DNA of 64,000 bases from Streptomyces sp. WM6378 (GTDB lineage Bacteria > Actinomycetota > Actinomycetes > Streptomycetales > Streptomycetaceae): NCBI RefSeq assembly GCF_001279695.1, contig NZ_LGDD01000234.1:140259-204258 (forward strand), written 5' to 3'. Under the pieces are notes generated by a model. It saw only the letters and a program-made list of their open reading frames with translations. It was not told the DNA's origin and made no database searches. Numbering within the stretch: the stretch's first letter is position 1; the number at the start of each line of letters is the position of its first letter. The translations under genes were made by a program, and so were the position numbers. This document shows, in pieces, positions 8,421 to 15,208 of the stretch.

Positions 8421-8612
8421 ATGCGAGTGTCCGCCGACCGGGACGTCTGCGTCGGCGCCGGACTGTGCGCGCTGACCGCGCCCGGCGTCTTCGACCAGGA
8501 CGACGACGGTCTCGTGGATGTGATCACGCCCGATCCCGATCGCGCCCAGCAGCCCGCCGCCCGCCAGGCGGGGAACCTCTGCCCCTCCGGCGCGGTCCGG
8601 ATCAGCGAATAG
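8421..8612 (+). CDS. [3Fe-4S] ferredoxin partner of P450 no. 1
   Basis: 63 aa. Cys9, Cys15 (DVCVGAGLCALTAPGVF) and a C-terminal Cys in NLCPSGAVRI make the three-Cys pattern of P450-associated [3Fe-4S] ferredoxins; the position that would bind a fourth iron is non-Cys. It lies 20 bp after the P450 stop with GGAGAAGGGAG upstream, so it is in the same operon. It passes electrons from a ferredoxin reductase encoded elsewhere. Confidence 0.93.
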   Translation: MRVSADRDVCVGAGLCALTAPGVFDQDDDGLVDVITPDPDRAQQPAARQAGNLCPSGAVRISE

Positions 8613-8623
8613 CCCTCGCCTCC

Positions 8624-8660
8624 GTCCGGACCGGGCCGCTCAAACGGCTCCGGTCCGGAC
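8624..8660 (+). terminator. Strong hairpin terminator of the P450-ferredoxin operon
   Basis: Perfect 11-bp arms GTCCGGACCGG (8624-8634) and CCGGTCCGGAC (8650-8660), with a further GCCG/CGGC inner stem. It starts 12 bp after the ferredoxin stop. Confidence 0.85.
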
Positions 8661-8824
8661 GAGCGCCGTCTTCCTCCGCTGCCCGCTCCTGCCCCCTCCC
8701 GCCCGCGGTACGTGCGTGGATCCCGCGGTGTCGGTGGTGGCCCGTCGGTGCGACCCGGGTGACGATGGGCTTCCCCACCCCGTCAGCGCGACCCGGGGGC
8801 TTTCCAGTCTGCGAGGAGCGGCGC

Positions 8825-9526
8825 ATGACGACGTACGTACTCATCCCCGGCGCGGACGGCCGCGCCTGGTACTGGCACTTGGTCGTCCCCGAACTGCGCG
8901 GACGCGGACACGAGGCCGTGACGCTGGATCTGCCGCACGACTCGGCGGCAGGTCTCGCCGAACATGTCGACGCCGTCGTACGGGCGATCGGCGAACACGA
9001 CCAGGACCAGGGCCGCTGCGGGACTTCGCCCGAGCTGGTCCTCGTCGCGCAGTCGCTGGCCGGGTTCTTCGCACCGCTCGTGTGCGAACGCGTCCCTGTC
9101 GACGGGCTGATTCTGGTCAATGCCATGATTCCGGCGCCCGGTGAGACCGCGGGCGACTGGTGGGCCAATACCGGCCAGGCCGAGGCGCGTTCGGCGTTCG
9201 CCGTGCGGCAGGGCCGCGACCCGGCGGCGGAGTTCGACCTGCTGACCGACTTCTTCCACGACGTGCCGCCCGCCGTGACCGAAGAGGCGATGGCCGCGGG
9301 TCCGGCCGGTCCCGCGGAGGCCCTCTTCACCCAGCCCTGGCCGCTGAACGCCTGGCCGGATGTCCCGACCCGCTTCGTGCAGGGACGCGACGACCGGTTC
9401 TTCCCCCTGGACTTCCAGCGACGCAACGCCGAGGAGCGCCTCGGCATCGACATCGAGCCGATGCCCGGCGGACACCTCCTCGCGCTGAGCCGTCCCGCGG
9501 AGCTCGCCGACCTCATCTGCCGTTAG
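8825..9526 (+). CDS. Alpha/beta-hydrolase fold esterase-like protein
   Basis: 233 aa from the ATG at 8825, with a GAGGAG-type site upstream. It has the plant-esterase/MES-like layout: YVLIPGADGRAWYWHLVVPE at the start, then GHEAVTLDLP. The nucleophile elbow LVAQSLAGFFAPLV shows S-x-A-G rather than canonical G-x-S-x-G. The acid is probably in RFVQGRDDRFFPLDF and the His in MPGGHLLALSRP. No signal peptide. It lies between the two P450 modules, just after a terminator, so it is probably separately transcribed. Substrate unknown. Confidence 0.85.
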   Translation: MTTYVLIPGADGRAWYWHLVVPELRGRGHEAVTLDLPHDSAAGLAEHVDAVVRAIGEHDQDQGRCGTSPELVLVAQSLAGFFAPLVCERVPVDGLILVNAMIPAPGETAGDWWANTGQAEARSAFAVRQGRDPAAEFDLLTDFFHDVPPAVTEEAMAAGPAGPAEALFTQPWPLNAWPDVPTRFVQGRDDRFFPLDFQRRNAEERLGIDIEPMPGGHLLALSRPAELADLICR

Positions 9527-9546
9527 AACCTGGCCATTTGGTGGAG

Positions 9547-10173
9547 CTAGGGCGTCTCGCTGTCCGGTGCGGACCAGAGGTGGTCGAGGGTGTCGACCAC
9601 CAGGCGGCAGACGGTGTCCGGGTCCGCGCTGGCCAGTGGTTCGCGCGCCACGACCGTCCGCATGAGCCCGATGCCGAGCAGCCAGGCCATGGCCAGATCC
9701 GCGCGCAGGGCACCGTCCTTGGCCCCGGAGAGCGCGGCCAGCGCGCTCTGGTACTGCTCGCCGAGCTCCCTCAACGTCCCGGTCGCCTCGTCTCCGCGCC
9801 CCATGGAGCGCAGGTAGACCTCCAGGGACCGATCGGCCGACCCCGACGCGCTGCTGGTCAGCATCGAACGCAGCGCGGTCTCGAAGAGCTCCTCGGGCGG
9901 TGTGGCGCGCAACTGCTCCAGGCCACCCTGCGCGACGACCTCCGTGAGCAGTCCCTGCTTGGACCCGAAGTAGCGGAACAGCAACGCCTGGTTGGCGCCC
10001 GCCCGTTCGGCGATCTCGCGGACCGTCGCCCCTTCGTAGCCCCGTTCCGCGAACAGGTCCCGGGCGGCGTCGAGCAGCCGGCGGCGGGTGGCCCCGGCGT
10101 CGCGGCGGCGCTCACCAGCGGGCGAGTCAGGCGCGGGCGGGTCGGGGGCCATCGATTCGGGGGCTTCTTCCAC
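9547..10173 (-). CDS. TetR-family repressor, divergent from P450 no. 2
   Basis: 208 aa from GTG at 10173. HTH: LLDAARDLFAERGYEGATVR, EIAERAGANQALLFRYFGSK. Acyl-type TetR_C region follows. Divergent from the P450 at 10286; the 112-bp gap contains an 18-bp perfect palindrome that is the obvious operator. Same layout as the 6410-8612 module, though the two repressors do not look like close duplicates and their operators differ, so they should not cross-regulate. Confidence 0.9.
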   Translation of the reverse strand: MEEAPESMAPDPPAPDSPAGERRRDAGATRRRLLDAARDLFAERGYEGATVREIAERAGANQALLFRYFGSKQGLLTEVVAQGGLEQLRATPPEELFETALRSMLTSSASGSADRSLEVYLRSMGRGDEATGTLRELGEQYQSALAALSGAKDGALRADLAMAWLLGIGLMRTVVAREPLASADPDTVCRLVVDTLDHLWSAPDSETP

Positions 10174-10253
10174 GGGACAGGTCCTCTCAGACGGCCCGTC
10201 AGGATAACGGCCACAATGCGCCGTTGACCGCCCCCAAGAGGCACCCCTACCGT

Positions 10254-10271
10254 TGTAAGCAGCTGCTTACA
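10254..10271. promoter_or_regulatory. Perfect 18-bp palindrome, probable TetR operator
   Basis: TGTAAGCAG (10254-10262) followed directly by CTGCTTACA (10263-10271). It ends 14 bp before the P450 GTG and almost touches its GGGAGG site at 10275-10280. Confidence 0.85.
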
Positions 10272-10285
10272 TCCGGGAGGCCGCA

Positions 10286-11476
10286 GTGACGACAGCCGAA
10301 ACCACACCCCTCGCCTATCCCTTCAACACCTCCGACGGACTCCAGCTCGCCGAGGAGTACGAGCGCGTACGCGAACTGCCGGGCCTGTTACGCGTACAGC
10401 TGCCGTACGGCGAGTCCGCCTGGCTCGTCACCCGTTATGCGGATGCCCGGCTCGTCCTCGGCGACCAGCGTTTCAGCCGGGCCGAAGGCGCCTCGCACGA
10501 CGAGCCCCGCCAGTCCGAGGGTCGCAACGACAGCGGGATTCTCGGCATGGACCCGCCGGATCACACCCGGCTGCGCTCGCTGGTGGCGCGGGCGTTCACC
10601 GTCCGCCAGGTCGAGAAGCTGCGCCCACAGGTCCGCGAACTCACCGCGAGCCTGCTCGACGACCTGGAAGCGGCCGGGCCGCCCGCCGACCTCGTGGACA
10701 TGTATGCGCTGCCCCTGCCGGTCGCCGTGATCTGCCGCATGCTCGGCGTGCCCACCGAGGACCGCCCGCGCTTCAGGGTATGGAGCGACGCGGCGCTGTC
10801 CACCAGCTCGCTCACCGCCGCCGAGTTCGAGGCCAACCGTGAGGAACTCCGCGCCTACATGAGCGAGTTGATCGAGGTGCACCGGCGCGATCCGCAGGAC
10901 GACCTGATGACCGCGCTCATCGAGGCCCGCGACGGCGGCGACCGCCTGACCGAGCTCGAACTCGTCGACCTGTGCGTGGCGGTCCTGGTGGCCGGACACG
11001 AGACCACCGCGTCCCAGATCCCCAACTTCACCCTGACGTTGCTGGAAAACCCCGACCAGCTGGCGCAGCTCAGGGCCCGGCCCGAGCTCATCGCGGGCGC
11101 GGTGGAGGAACTGCTGCGCTTCGTACCGCTGGGCAGCGGGGCCGGCCAGGCCCGGTACGCCACCGAGGACGTCGAGGTGGGCGGCACGCTGGTGCGGGCC
11201 GGCACCCCGGTCCTGGTCGCGATGGGCGCCGCCAACCGCGACGCGCTCCGCTTCACCGCCCCCGGTGTGCTCGACATCGCCCGCGAAGGCAACCAGCACC
11301 TCGGTTTCGGCCACGGAGTCCACCACTGCCTGGGCGCCCCGCTGGCCCGACTGGAACTCCAGGAAGCCCTGAGCGCCCTCGTCACCCGCTTCCCCGGGCT
11401 GAAACTGGCCGGCGACGTGACGTGGAAGTCCGAGATGCTGGTCCGCGGCCCGCGCGTCATGCCGGTCGCGTGGTGA
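10286..11476 (+). CDS. Cytochrome P450 no. 2 (CYP105/107-like)
   Basis: 396 aa from GTG at 10286 (GGGAGG at 10275-10280). I-helix LVAGHETTASQ, K-helix EELLRF, haem loop LGFGHGVHHCLGAPLARLEL: a complete class I P450. Leu35 is a TTA codon (10388-10390), at nearly the same place as in P450 no. 1. The stop overlaps the downstream ferredoxin start. Probable detoxification or secondary-metabolism monooxygenase; substrate unknown. Confidence 0.95.
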   Translation: MTTAETTPLAYPFNTSDGLQLAEEYERVRELPGLLRVQLPYGESAWLVTRYADARLVLGDQRFSRAEGASHDEPRQSEGRNDSGILGMDPPDHTRLRSLVARAFTVRQVEKLRPQVRELTASLLDDLEAAGPPADLVDMYALPLPVAVICRMLGVPTEDRPRFRVWSDAALSTSSLTAAEFEANREELRAYMSELIEVHRRDPQDDLMTALIEARDGGDRLTELELVDLCVAVLVAGHETTASQIPNFTLTLLENPDQLAQLRARPELIAGAVEELLRFVPLGSGAGQARYATEDVEVGGTLVRAGTPVLVAMGAANRDALRFTAPGVLDIAREGNQHLGFGHGVHHCLGAPLARLELQEALSALVTRFPGLKLAGDVTWKSEMLVRGPRVMPVAW

Positions 11477-11700
11477 CCGCCATGACCTGGACCGTACGCG
11501 TGGACCCGCAGCTCTGCCTGGCCTCGGGCATGTGCGCCGGAGCGGCCCCCGACGTGTTCGCGCTGGACGGCGAGCACGCGCGAGTGCTGCCGGAGGGGAT
11601 CGAGCCGGACGAACGCATCCTGGACGTCGCCGACGCCTGCCCCGCCCAGGCGATCACGGTGCACGACGGCAGCGGCGTCATCGGGCCACGCCGCGACTGA
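11473..11700 (+). CDS. [3Fe-4S] ferredoxin partner of P450 no. 2
   Basis: 75 aa from GTG at 11473, whose GTGA overlaps the P450 stop and implies translational coupling; an ATG at 11482 is the alternative. Cluster ligands are in LCLASGMCAGAAPDVFALD and DACPAQAI (three Cys). Electron donor to the preceding P450. Confidence 0.92.
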   Translation: MTAMTWTVRVDPQLCLASGMCAGAAPDVFALDGEHARVLPEGIEPDERILDVADACPAQAITVHDGSGVIGPRRD

Positions 11701-11738
11701 TCGACGCCGCGGTGCGACGAGCGCCCGGGCGCGGGAGA

Positions 11739-12359
11739 CTACTCGAAGCGCGAGGTGTCGCCCGCTCCCCGGCGTACGATTTCGAGCTCGCCGTTCGAGA
11801 AGTCGATCACCGTGGTCGGCTCGGTGCCGCAGTCCCCGGAGTCGAGGACCGCGTCCACCACGTGATCGAGGCGCTCCTTGATCTCCCAGCCCTGCGTCAT
11901 CGGCTCGTCCTCGTCGGGCAGGAGGAGAGTGCTGGACAGCAGAGGTTCGCCGAGGTCGGCGAGGAGGGCCTGAGCGACGGCGTGGTCGGGGATCCGCACC
12001 CCGACCGTCTTCTTCTTCGGATGCAGCAGCTGGCGCGGTACCTCCCTCGTCGCGGGCAGGATGAAGGTGTAACTGCCGGGCGTCGCCGCCTTGATGGCGC
12101 GGAACACGTCGTTGTCGATCTGCACGAACTGGCCCAGCTGCGCAAAGTTCTGGCACACCAGGGTGAAGTGGTGGCGGTCGTCCAGCTCGCGGATCGACCG
12201 GATCCGGTTGATGCCGTCACGACTGCCCAGCTGGCACCCCAGTGCGTAGCAGGAGTCCGTCGGGTACGCGACGAGCGCGCCGGAACGGATGCTGTCCGCC
12301 ACACTGCTGATGGTGCGCCGCTGAGGGTTCTCGGGGTGCACGTCGAAGTACTTTGCCAT
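11739..12359 (-). CDS. YrdC/Sua5/YciO-family protein (threonylcarbamoyl-AMP synthase-like)
   Basis: 206 aa, one YrdC domain. GALVAYPTDSCYALGCQLG and INRIRSIRELDDRHHFTLVC match the nucleotide- and carbonate-binding region of TsaC/Sua5, which makes threonylcarbamoyl-adenylate for tRNA t6A. The RxIR...H and KKKTVGVRIPDH motifs are present. There is no C-terminal Sua5 domain, so it is YciO/TsaC-like in size. Actinobacteria usually encode their main Sua5 elsewhere, so this may be a paralogue. It lies 102 bp downstream of the AlaRS-like gene on the same strand, a possible tRNA-themed operon. Confidence 0.85.
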   Translation of the reverse strand: MAKYFDVHPENPQRRTISSVADSIRSGALVAYPTDSCYALGCQLGSRDGINRIRSIRELDDRHHFTLVCQNFAQLGQFVQIDNDVFRAIKAATPGSYTFILPATREVPRQLLHPKKKTVGVRIPDHAVAQALLADLGEPLLSSTLLLPDEDEPMTQGWEIKERLDHVVDAVLDSGDCGTEPTTVIDFSNGELEIVRRGAGDTSRFE

Positions 12360-12461
12360 CCGCCGAGTCTAAGGTCCGGGCGCCCAGGCGCCCGGCCGCC
12401 CGGTTCCGGCGGTTTCGAGGTGTCGGCGCGGGGCCGTTCCCCAACGGCCCCGCGCCAAGGG

Positions 12462-13646
12462 TCATCCCGGCGTGCCGCCCCGGAGGCCGCGTACGAGGTC
12501 GCGGGGCAGGCCGTGGGTGTCGTGGAGGTGGCTGTAGTCGTCCTCGGTGAGGGGTCCGGAGTAACGGGGCCGGGACAGGACGCGGCGGCCCCGTTCGAGG
12601 AGCCGGGTGAAGCGCCGCTCCTCGTCGAGGAGTACGTCGCGGACCGAGCCGGTGTGCCCGGGCTGCCCGAAGTGGTCCAGCGTGTGCCGGACCGGTTCCT
12701 CGGGCAGGTCGCCGAGCGTTCGGGACGGATCGACCCGCCACAGCGTGGTGAGCACCCGCCGGATCAGACGCCGCAGGACGTATCCGCGCCCGGTGTTGGA
12801 CGGCAGGACACCGTCGCCGATCACGACGATGCTCGACCGCAGATGGTCGCAGACCAGCCGCAGTGACCGCTCCTCCAGCTGCCAGAGCGAAGGCGCCGAG
12901 CCCCGCCACGGCTCGAACAGGTCGGTCTCGAAGACCGATCCCTTGCCCTGGAGGACGGCGACGAGCCGTTCGAGGCCGAGCCCGGTGTCGACGTTCGGCC
13001 GGGGCAACAGGTCGAGGGTGCCGTCGCCGCGCCGCCGGTAGCGCATCATCACGTGGTTCCACACCTCCACCCATCGTTCGTCTCCGGTCGGTGTGGATCG
13101 CGGCGGTGTGTCTCCCGTCCAGATGAAGATCTCCGAGTCCGGACCGCAGGGACCGGTGGGGCCGTTGGACCACCAGTTCTCCTCGGTGGTCAGCTCGACC
13201 GGCACCCCGAGCTCCTCCCATGTGCGTAGCGATTCGGTGTCCGGGCCCGAGTGCTCGTCGTCGCCGAAGACCGTGGCGTACAGCAGTCCCTGATCAATGC
13301 CGAAGCCGTTGACCAGCAGGTCGTGGCCCCAGCCGAGGCTCTGCGAGCTTCCGTAGTCGCCGAGGGACCAGGTGCCGAGCATTTCGAAGACGGTCAGGTG
13401 GGTGTCGTCGCCGACCTCCTCCAGGTCGGTGGTGCGCAGGCAGCGCTGGACATTGACCAGGCGCCGGCCGAGCGGATGGGGCCGGCCCTCCAGATAGGGG
13501 GTCAGCGGATGCATGCCCGAGGTGGTGAACAGCACGGGGTCACCGGGCGGCGGCAGCAGGGACGACCCCGTGATGCGCCGGTGGCCCCGGTCCTCGAAGT
13601 ACTCGACGAAGGTGCGGACTACGTGCTCGGTGTTCATGGTGCTCAT
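12462..13646 (-). CDS. Free-standing alanyl-tRNA synthetase catalytic-domain protein
   Basis: 394 aa from the ATG at 13646 (AAGGAC upstream). It covers the AlaRS aminoacylation core: FTTSGMHPLTPYLEG, VQRCLRTTDLEEVGDDTHLT, FEMLGTWSLGDYG (motif 2 region), SNGPTGPCGPDSEIF, NVDTGLGLERLVAVLQG (class II motif 3) and GYVLRRLIRRVL. It stops after the start of the tRNA-recognition region. The editing and C-Ala domains of full AlaRS (about 880 aa) are missing, so it is a paralogue and not the housekeeping enzyme. Stand-alone synthetase cores can supply aminoacyl-tRNA or aminoacyl-AMP for metabolites, or serve as resistance copies. The role here is unknown. Confidence 0.85.
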   Translation of the reverse strand: MSTMNTEHVVRTFVEYFEDRGHRRITGSSLLPPPGDPVLFTTSGMHPLTPYLEGRPHPLGRRLVNVQRCLRTTDLEEVGDDTHLTVFEMLGTWSLGDYGSSQSLGWGHDLLVNGFGIDQGLLYATVFGDDEHSGPDTESLRTWEELGVPVELTTEENWWSNGPTGPCGPDSEIFIWTGDTPPRSTPTGDERWVEVWNHVMMRYRRRGDGTLDLLPRPNVDTGLGLERLVAVLQGKGSVFETDLFEPWRGSAPSLWQLEERSLRLVCDHLRSSIVVIGDGVLPSNTGRGYVLRRLIRRVLTTLWRVDPSRTLGDLPEEPVRHTLDHFGQPGHTGSVRDVLLDEERRFTRLLERGRRVLSRPRYSGPLTEDDYSHLHDTHGLPRDLVRGLRGGTPG

Positions 13647-13720
13647 GGCTGCGGGTCCTTGGCTGTGGGGCAGCCGGAAAGGGACCGCGGACACGGGACG
13701 CGACAGAAATTTCAGAGGCA

Positions 13721-13741
13721 GGAATCCAGGACTGGGATTCC
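13721..13741 (-). promoter_or_regulatory. Hairpin in the leader of the AlaRS-like gene
   Basis: GGAATCC (13721-13727), 7-nt loop, GGATTCC (13735-13741): perfect 7-bp stem between the mini-ORF at 13806-13874 and the AlaRS-like start. An AT-rich stretch (gaaattt) follows in the direction of transcription. Candidate attenuator. Confidence 0.45.
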
Positions 13742-13805
13742 GGACCATGAATCCGACGATCCACCGGCGGGCCGTTTCCGGTCGCCGGGGGAGTGGGGAA
13801 TGAGG

Positions 13806-13874
13806 TCAGGCGGCGGCAACCGGCGAGCTGGTCGCTCGCGCGGTCGCGCTGTCGATACGGCTGATGACCTTCAT
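13806..13874 (-). CDS. Possible Ala-rich leader peptide, 22 aa
   Basis: ATG at 13874, stop at 13806. Peptide: MKVISRIDSATARATSSPVA followed by AA. Six of 22 codons are Ala (four GCN in or near the last half, three consecutive GCC at the end). It lies 160 bp upstream of, and co-directional with, the AlaRS-like gene, with a hairpin between: the layout of a transcription-attenuation leader. It could equally be a small RiPP-type peptide or chance. The ribosome-binding site is weak (GGAC close to the ATG). Confidence 0.35.
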   Translation of the reverse strand: MKVISRIDSATARATSSPVAAA

Positions 13875-14030
13875 ACCGTCCACAGTAACGGGCGGATGGG
13901 TGGCCTGCACACGAATTCCTGTGAGGGGGGTGGCGGTCGCGATGGTGGTCAGTTGTGGGGGTCGGATGTGGTGGTCGGAGGCGGTCAACGGTCTGCCGCT
14001 CCTTGGCGTCTGCCGGCGGGGCCGACCGGG

Positions 14031-14141
14031 TGGGCGGCCGCCCTCAACGACCCGGCCATCACGGCCGCGCTGCAGGCCATGCACGAGCGGGAGCATGGAG
14101 TGGCGCCCGGCCGGTACCGCCAGCGGGTGAGCACGACCTGA
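14031..14141 (+). pseudogene. AraC-family regulator remnant with the DNA-binding domain deleted
   Basis: The last 36 codons read WAAALNDPAITAALQAMHE joined directly to REHGVAPGRYRQRV and a TGA. In AraC-type regulators the first block sits at the end of the cupin sensor domain and the second at the extreme C-terminus, about 100 residues later, after both HTH motifs. The junction therefore looks like a deletion of the DNA-binding domain. Upstream sequence does not give an intact cupin domain in any one frame. Confidence 0.5.
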
Positions 14142-14543
14142 TCCAGCGAAGGCGGCAAGGCGGGCCCGGCGAGTGAGGGGCTCGCCTGGTGGGGGGAGTA
14201 CCAGGGAACCGCCGTCCCACTCGCCGGGCGCCTTCCCGGTGGTGGCACAGGCGGCCTGGAACTCCCGCGACGGCTGCCCTGCCAGTGGTGGTGCGCACCG
14301 GGAGCGGGTGGTGGTGCGTTCGGGGCCGAGCGGCCGGGACCGCTCATGCTGCCAGGAAGAGACCGGTCTCTCGCTTCTGCCCTCACCATGGCAGCGGGCA
14401 GGTGTCCTGTACAGGTCGATTCTGGACGGGGACGGGCAGAGCTCCGTTCATCCCGAAGGTCCTCAACTCCCTTATGTCATAAGGTTATTGAGCGTGGCTT
14501 ACACCTGCTCTCGTGGCCCGGCTGTCGCAGGGCGACTGTGCTC
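14142..14543. other. Intergenic region with a 15-bp palindrome
   Basis: 402 bp with no supported gene. A perfect palindrome with a single central base, CCTTATG-T-CATAAGG, lies at 14470-14484, downstream of the minus-strand gene ending at 14544. It may be a relic operator or binding site. Nothing else was recognised. Confidence 0.5.
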
Positions 14544-15044
14544 TCAAGCCTTCTCGGTGTTCTGCGCCGCCCGCTCGGCGGCCTCGACCTGGGCGGTGAA
14601 CTCCTTGGCGGACAGGCGTTGCAGGGTGCCGTCGTGGCGCCGGGCCAGTTCGTCGGCGGGCTCCTGCGCGGACTCGTGCAGATCGAGGACCAGCATGGCC
14701 GTGCCGTCCTCGACCCTGCTGCTCAGCACGATGAGGCCGGCGCCGTCCTCCAGGAGCTGACGGTTCTCCGCCGCGTTGGCCAGCGTGGCTCCTGCCGCGC
14801 TGCCCAGCAGCACGCCGATCGGTCCGCCGAGCAGCCCCACGAGACCGCCCACAAGGCCGCCGCCCACCGTGGGCACCCCGGCGCCGCGCACATGGTTGTC
14901 CGGCACGTCGAGCAAGCCCTCGGCCGAGCGCTCCAGAATGGCGGCCTGGCGCAGGCCCGGCAGGGAGACGGCCTCCGCGAAGGCCGACCGGCAGCGCGCA
15001 GGATCGGTGAACGAGATCAGCAGAACATGGTGGGTGTCCGCCAT
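14544..15044 (-). CDS. DUF1269-like membrane-associated protein
   Basis: 166 aa from the ATG at 15044. The N-terminal fold HHVLLISFTDPARCRSAFAE and the glycine-rich hydrophobic stretch PTVGGGLVGGLVGLLGGPIG, then VLLGSAAGATLANAAE, are typical of DUF1269. The remainder (LIVLSSRVEDGTAMLVLDLH, ELARRHDGTLQRLSAKEF) is a soluble alpha/beta domain. The glycine-zipper hairpin suggests membrane insertion. Function unknown in the family. It lies 164 bp downstream of the phosphoesterase gene on the same strand. Confidence 0.65.
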   Translation of the reverse strand: MADTHHVLLISFTDPARCRSAFAEAVSLPGLRQAAILERSAEGLLDVPDNHVRGAGVPTVGGGLVGGLVGLLGGPIGVLLGSAAGATLANAAENRQLLEDGAGLIVLSSRVEDGTAMLVLDLHESAQEPADELARRHDGTLQRLSAKEFTAQVEAAERAAQNTEKA

Positions 15045-15208
15045 TGCGGGTGTACTCCCTCGTCGGATGACGCACGGCTGTCGGCCCTCCCAGTGGAACG
15101 CCCGCCCGACCGCCCCGCCAGGCGGGCACGTCCGTCGGAGGACCGGGTTGCTCCCCGCGGGCCTGCTCGCCAGGCCTGAGGCCGAGCCGACGGGTCCGCA
15201 GCGTGCCG

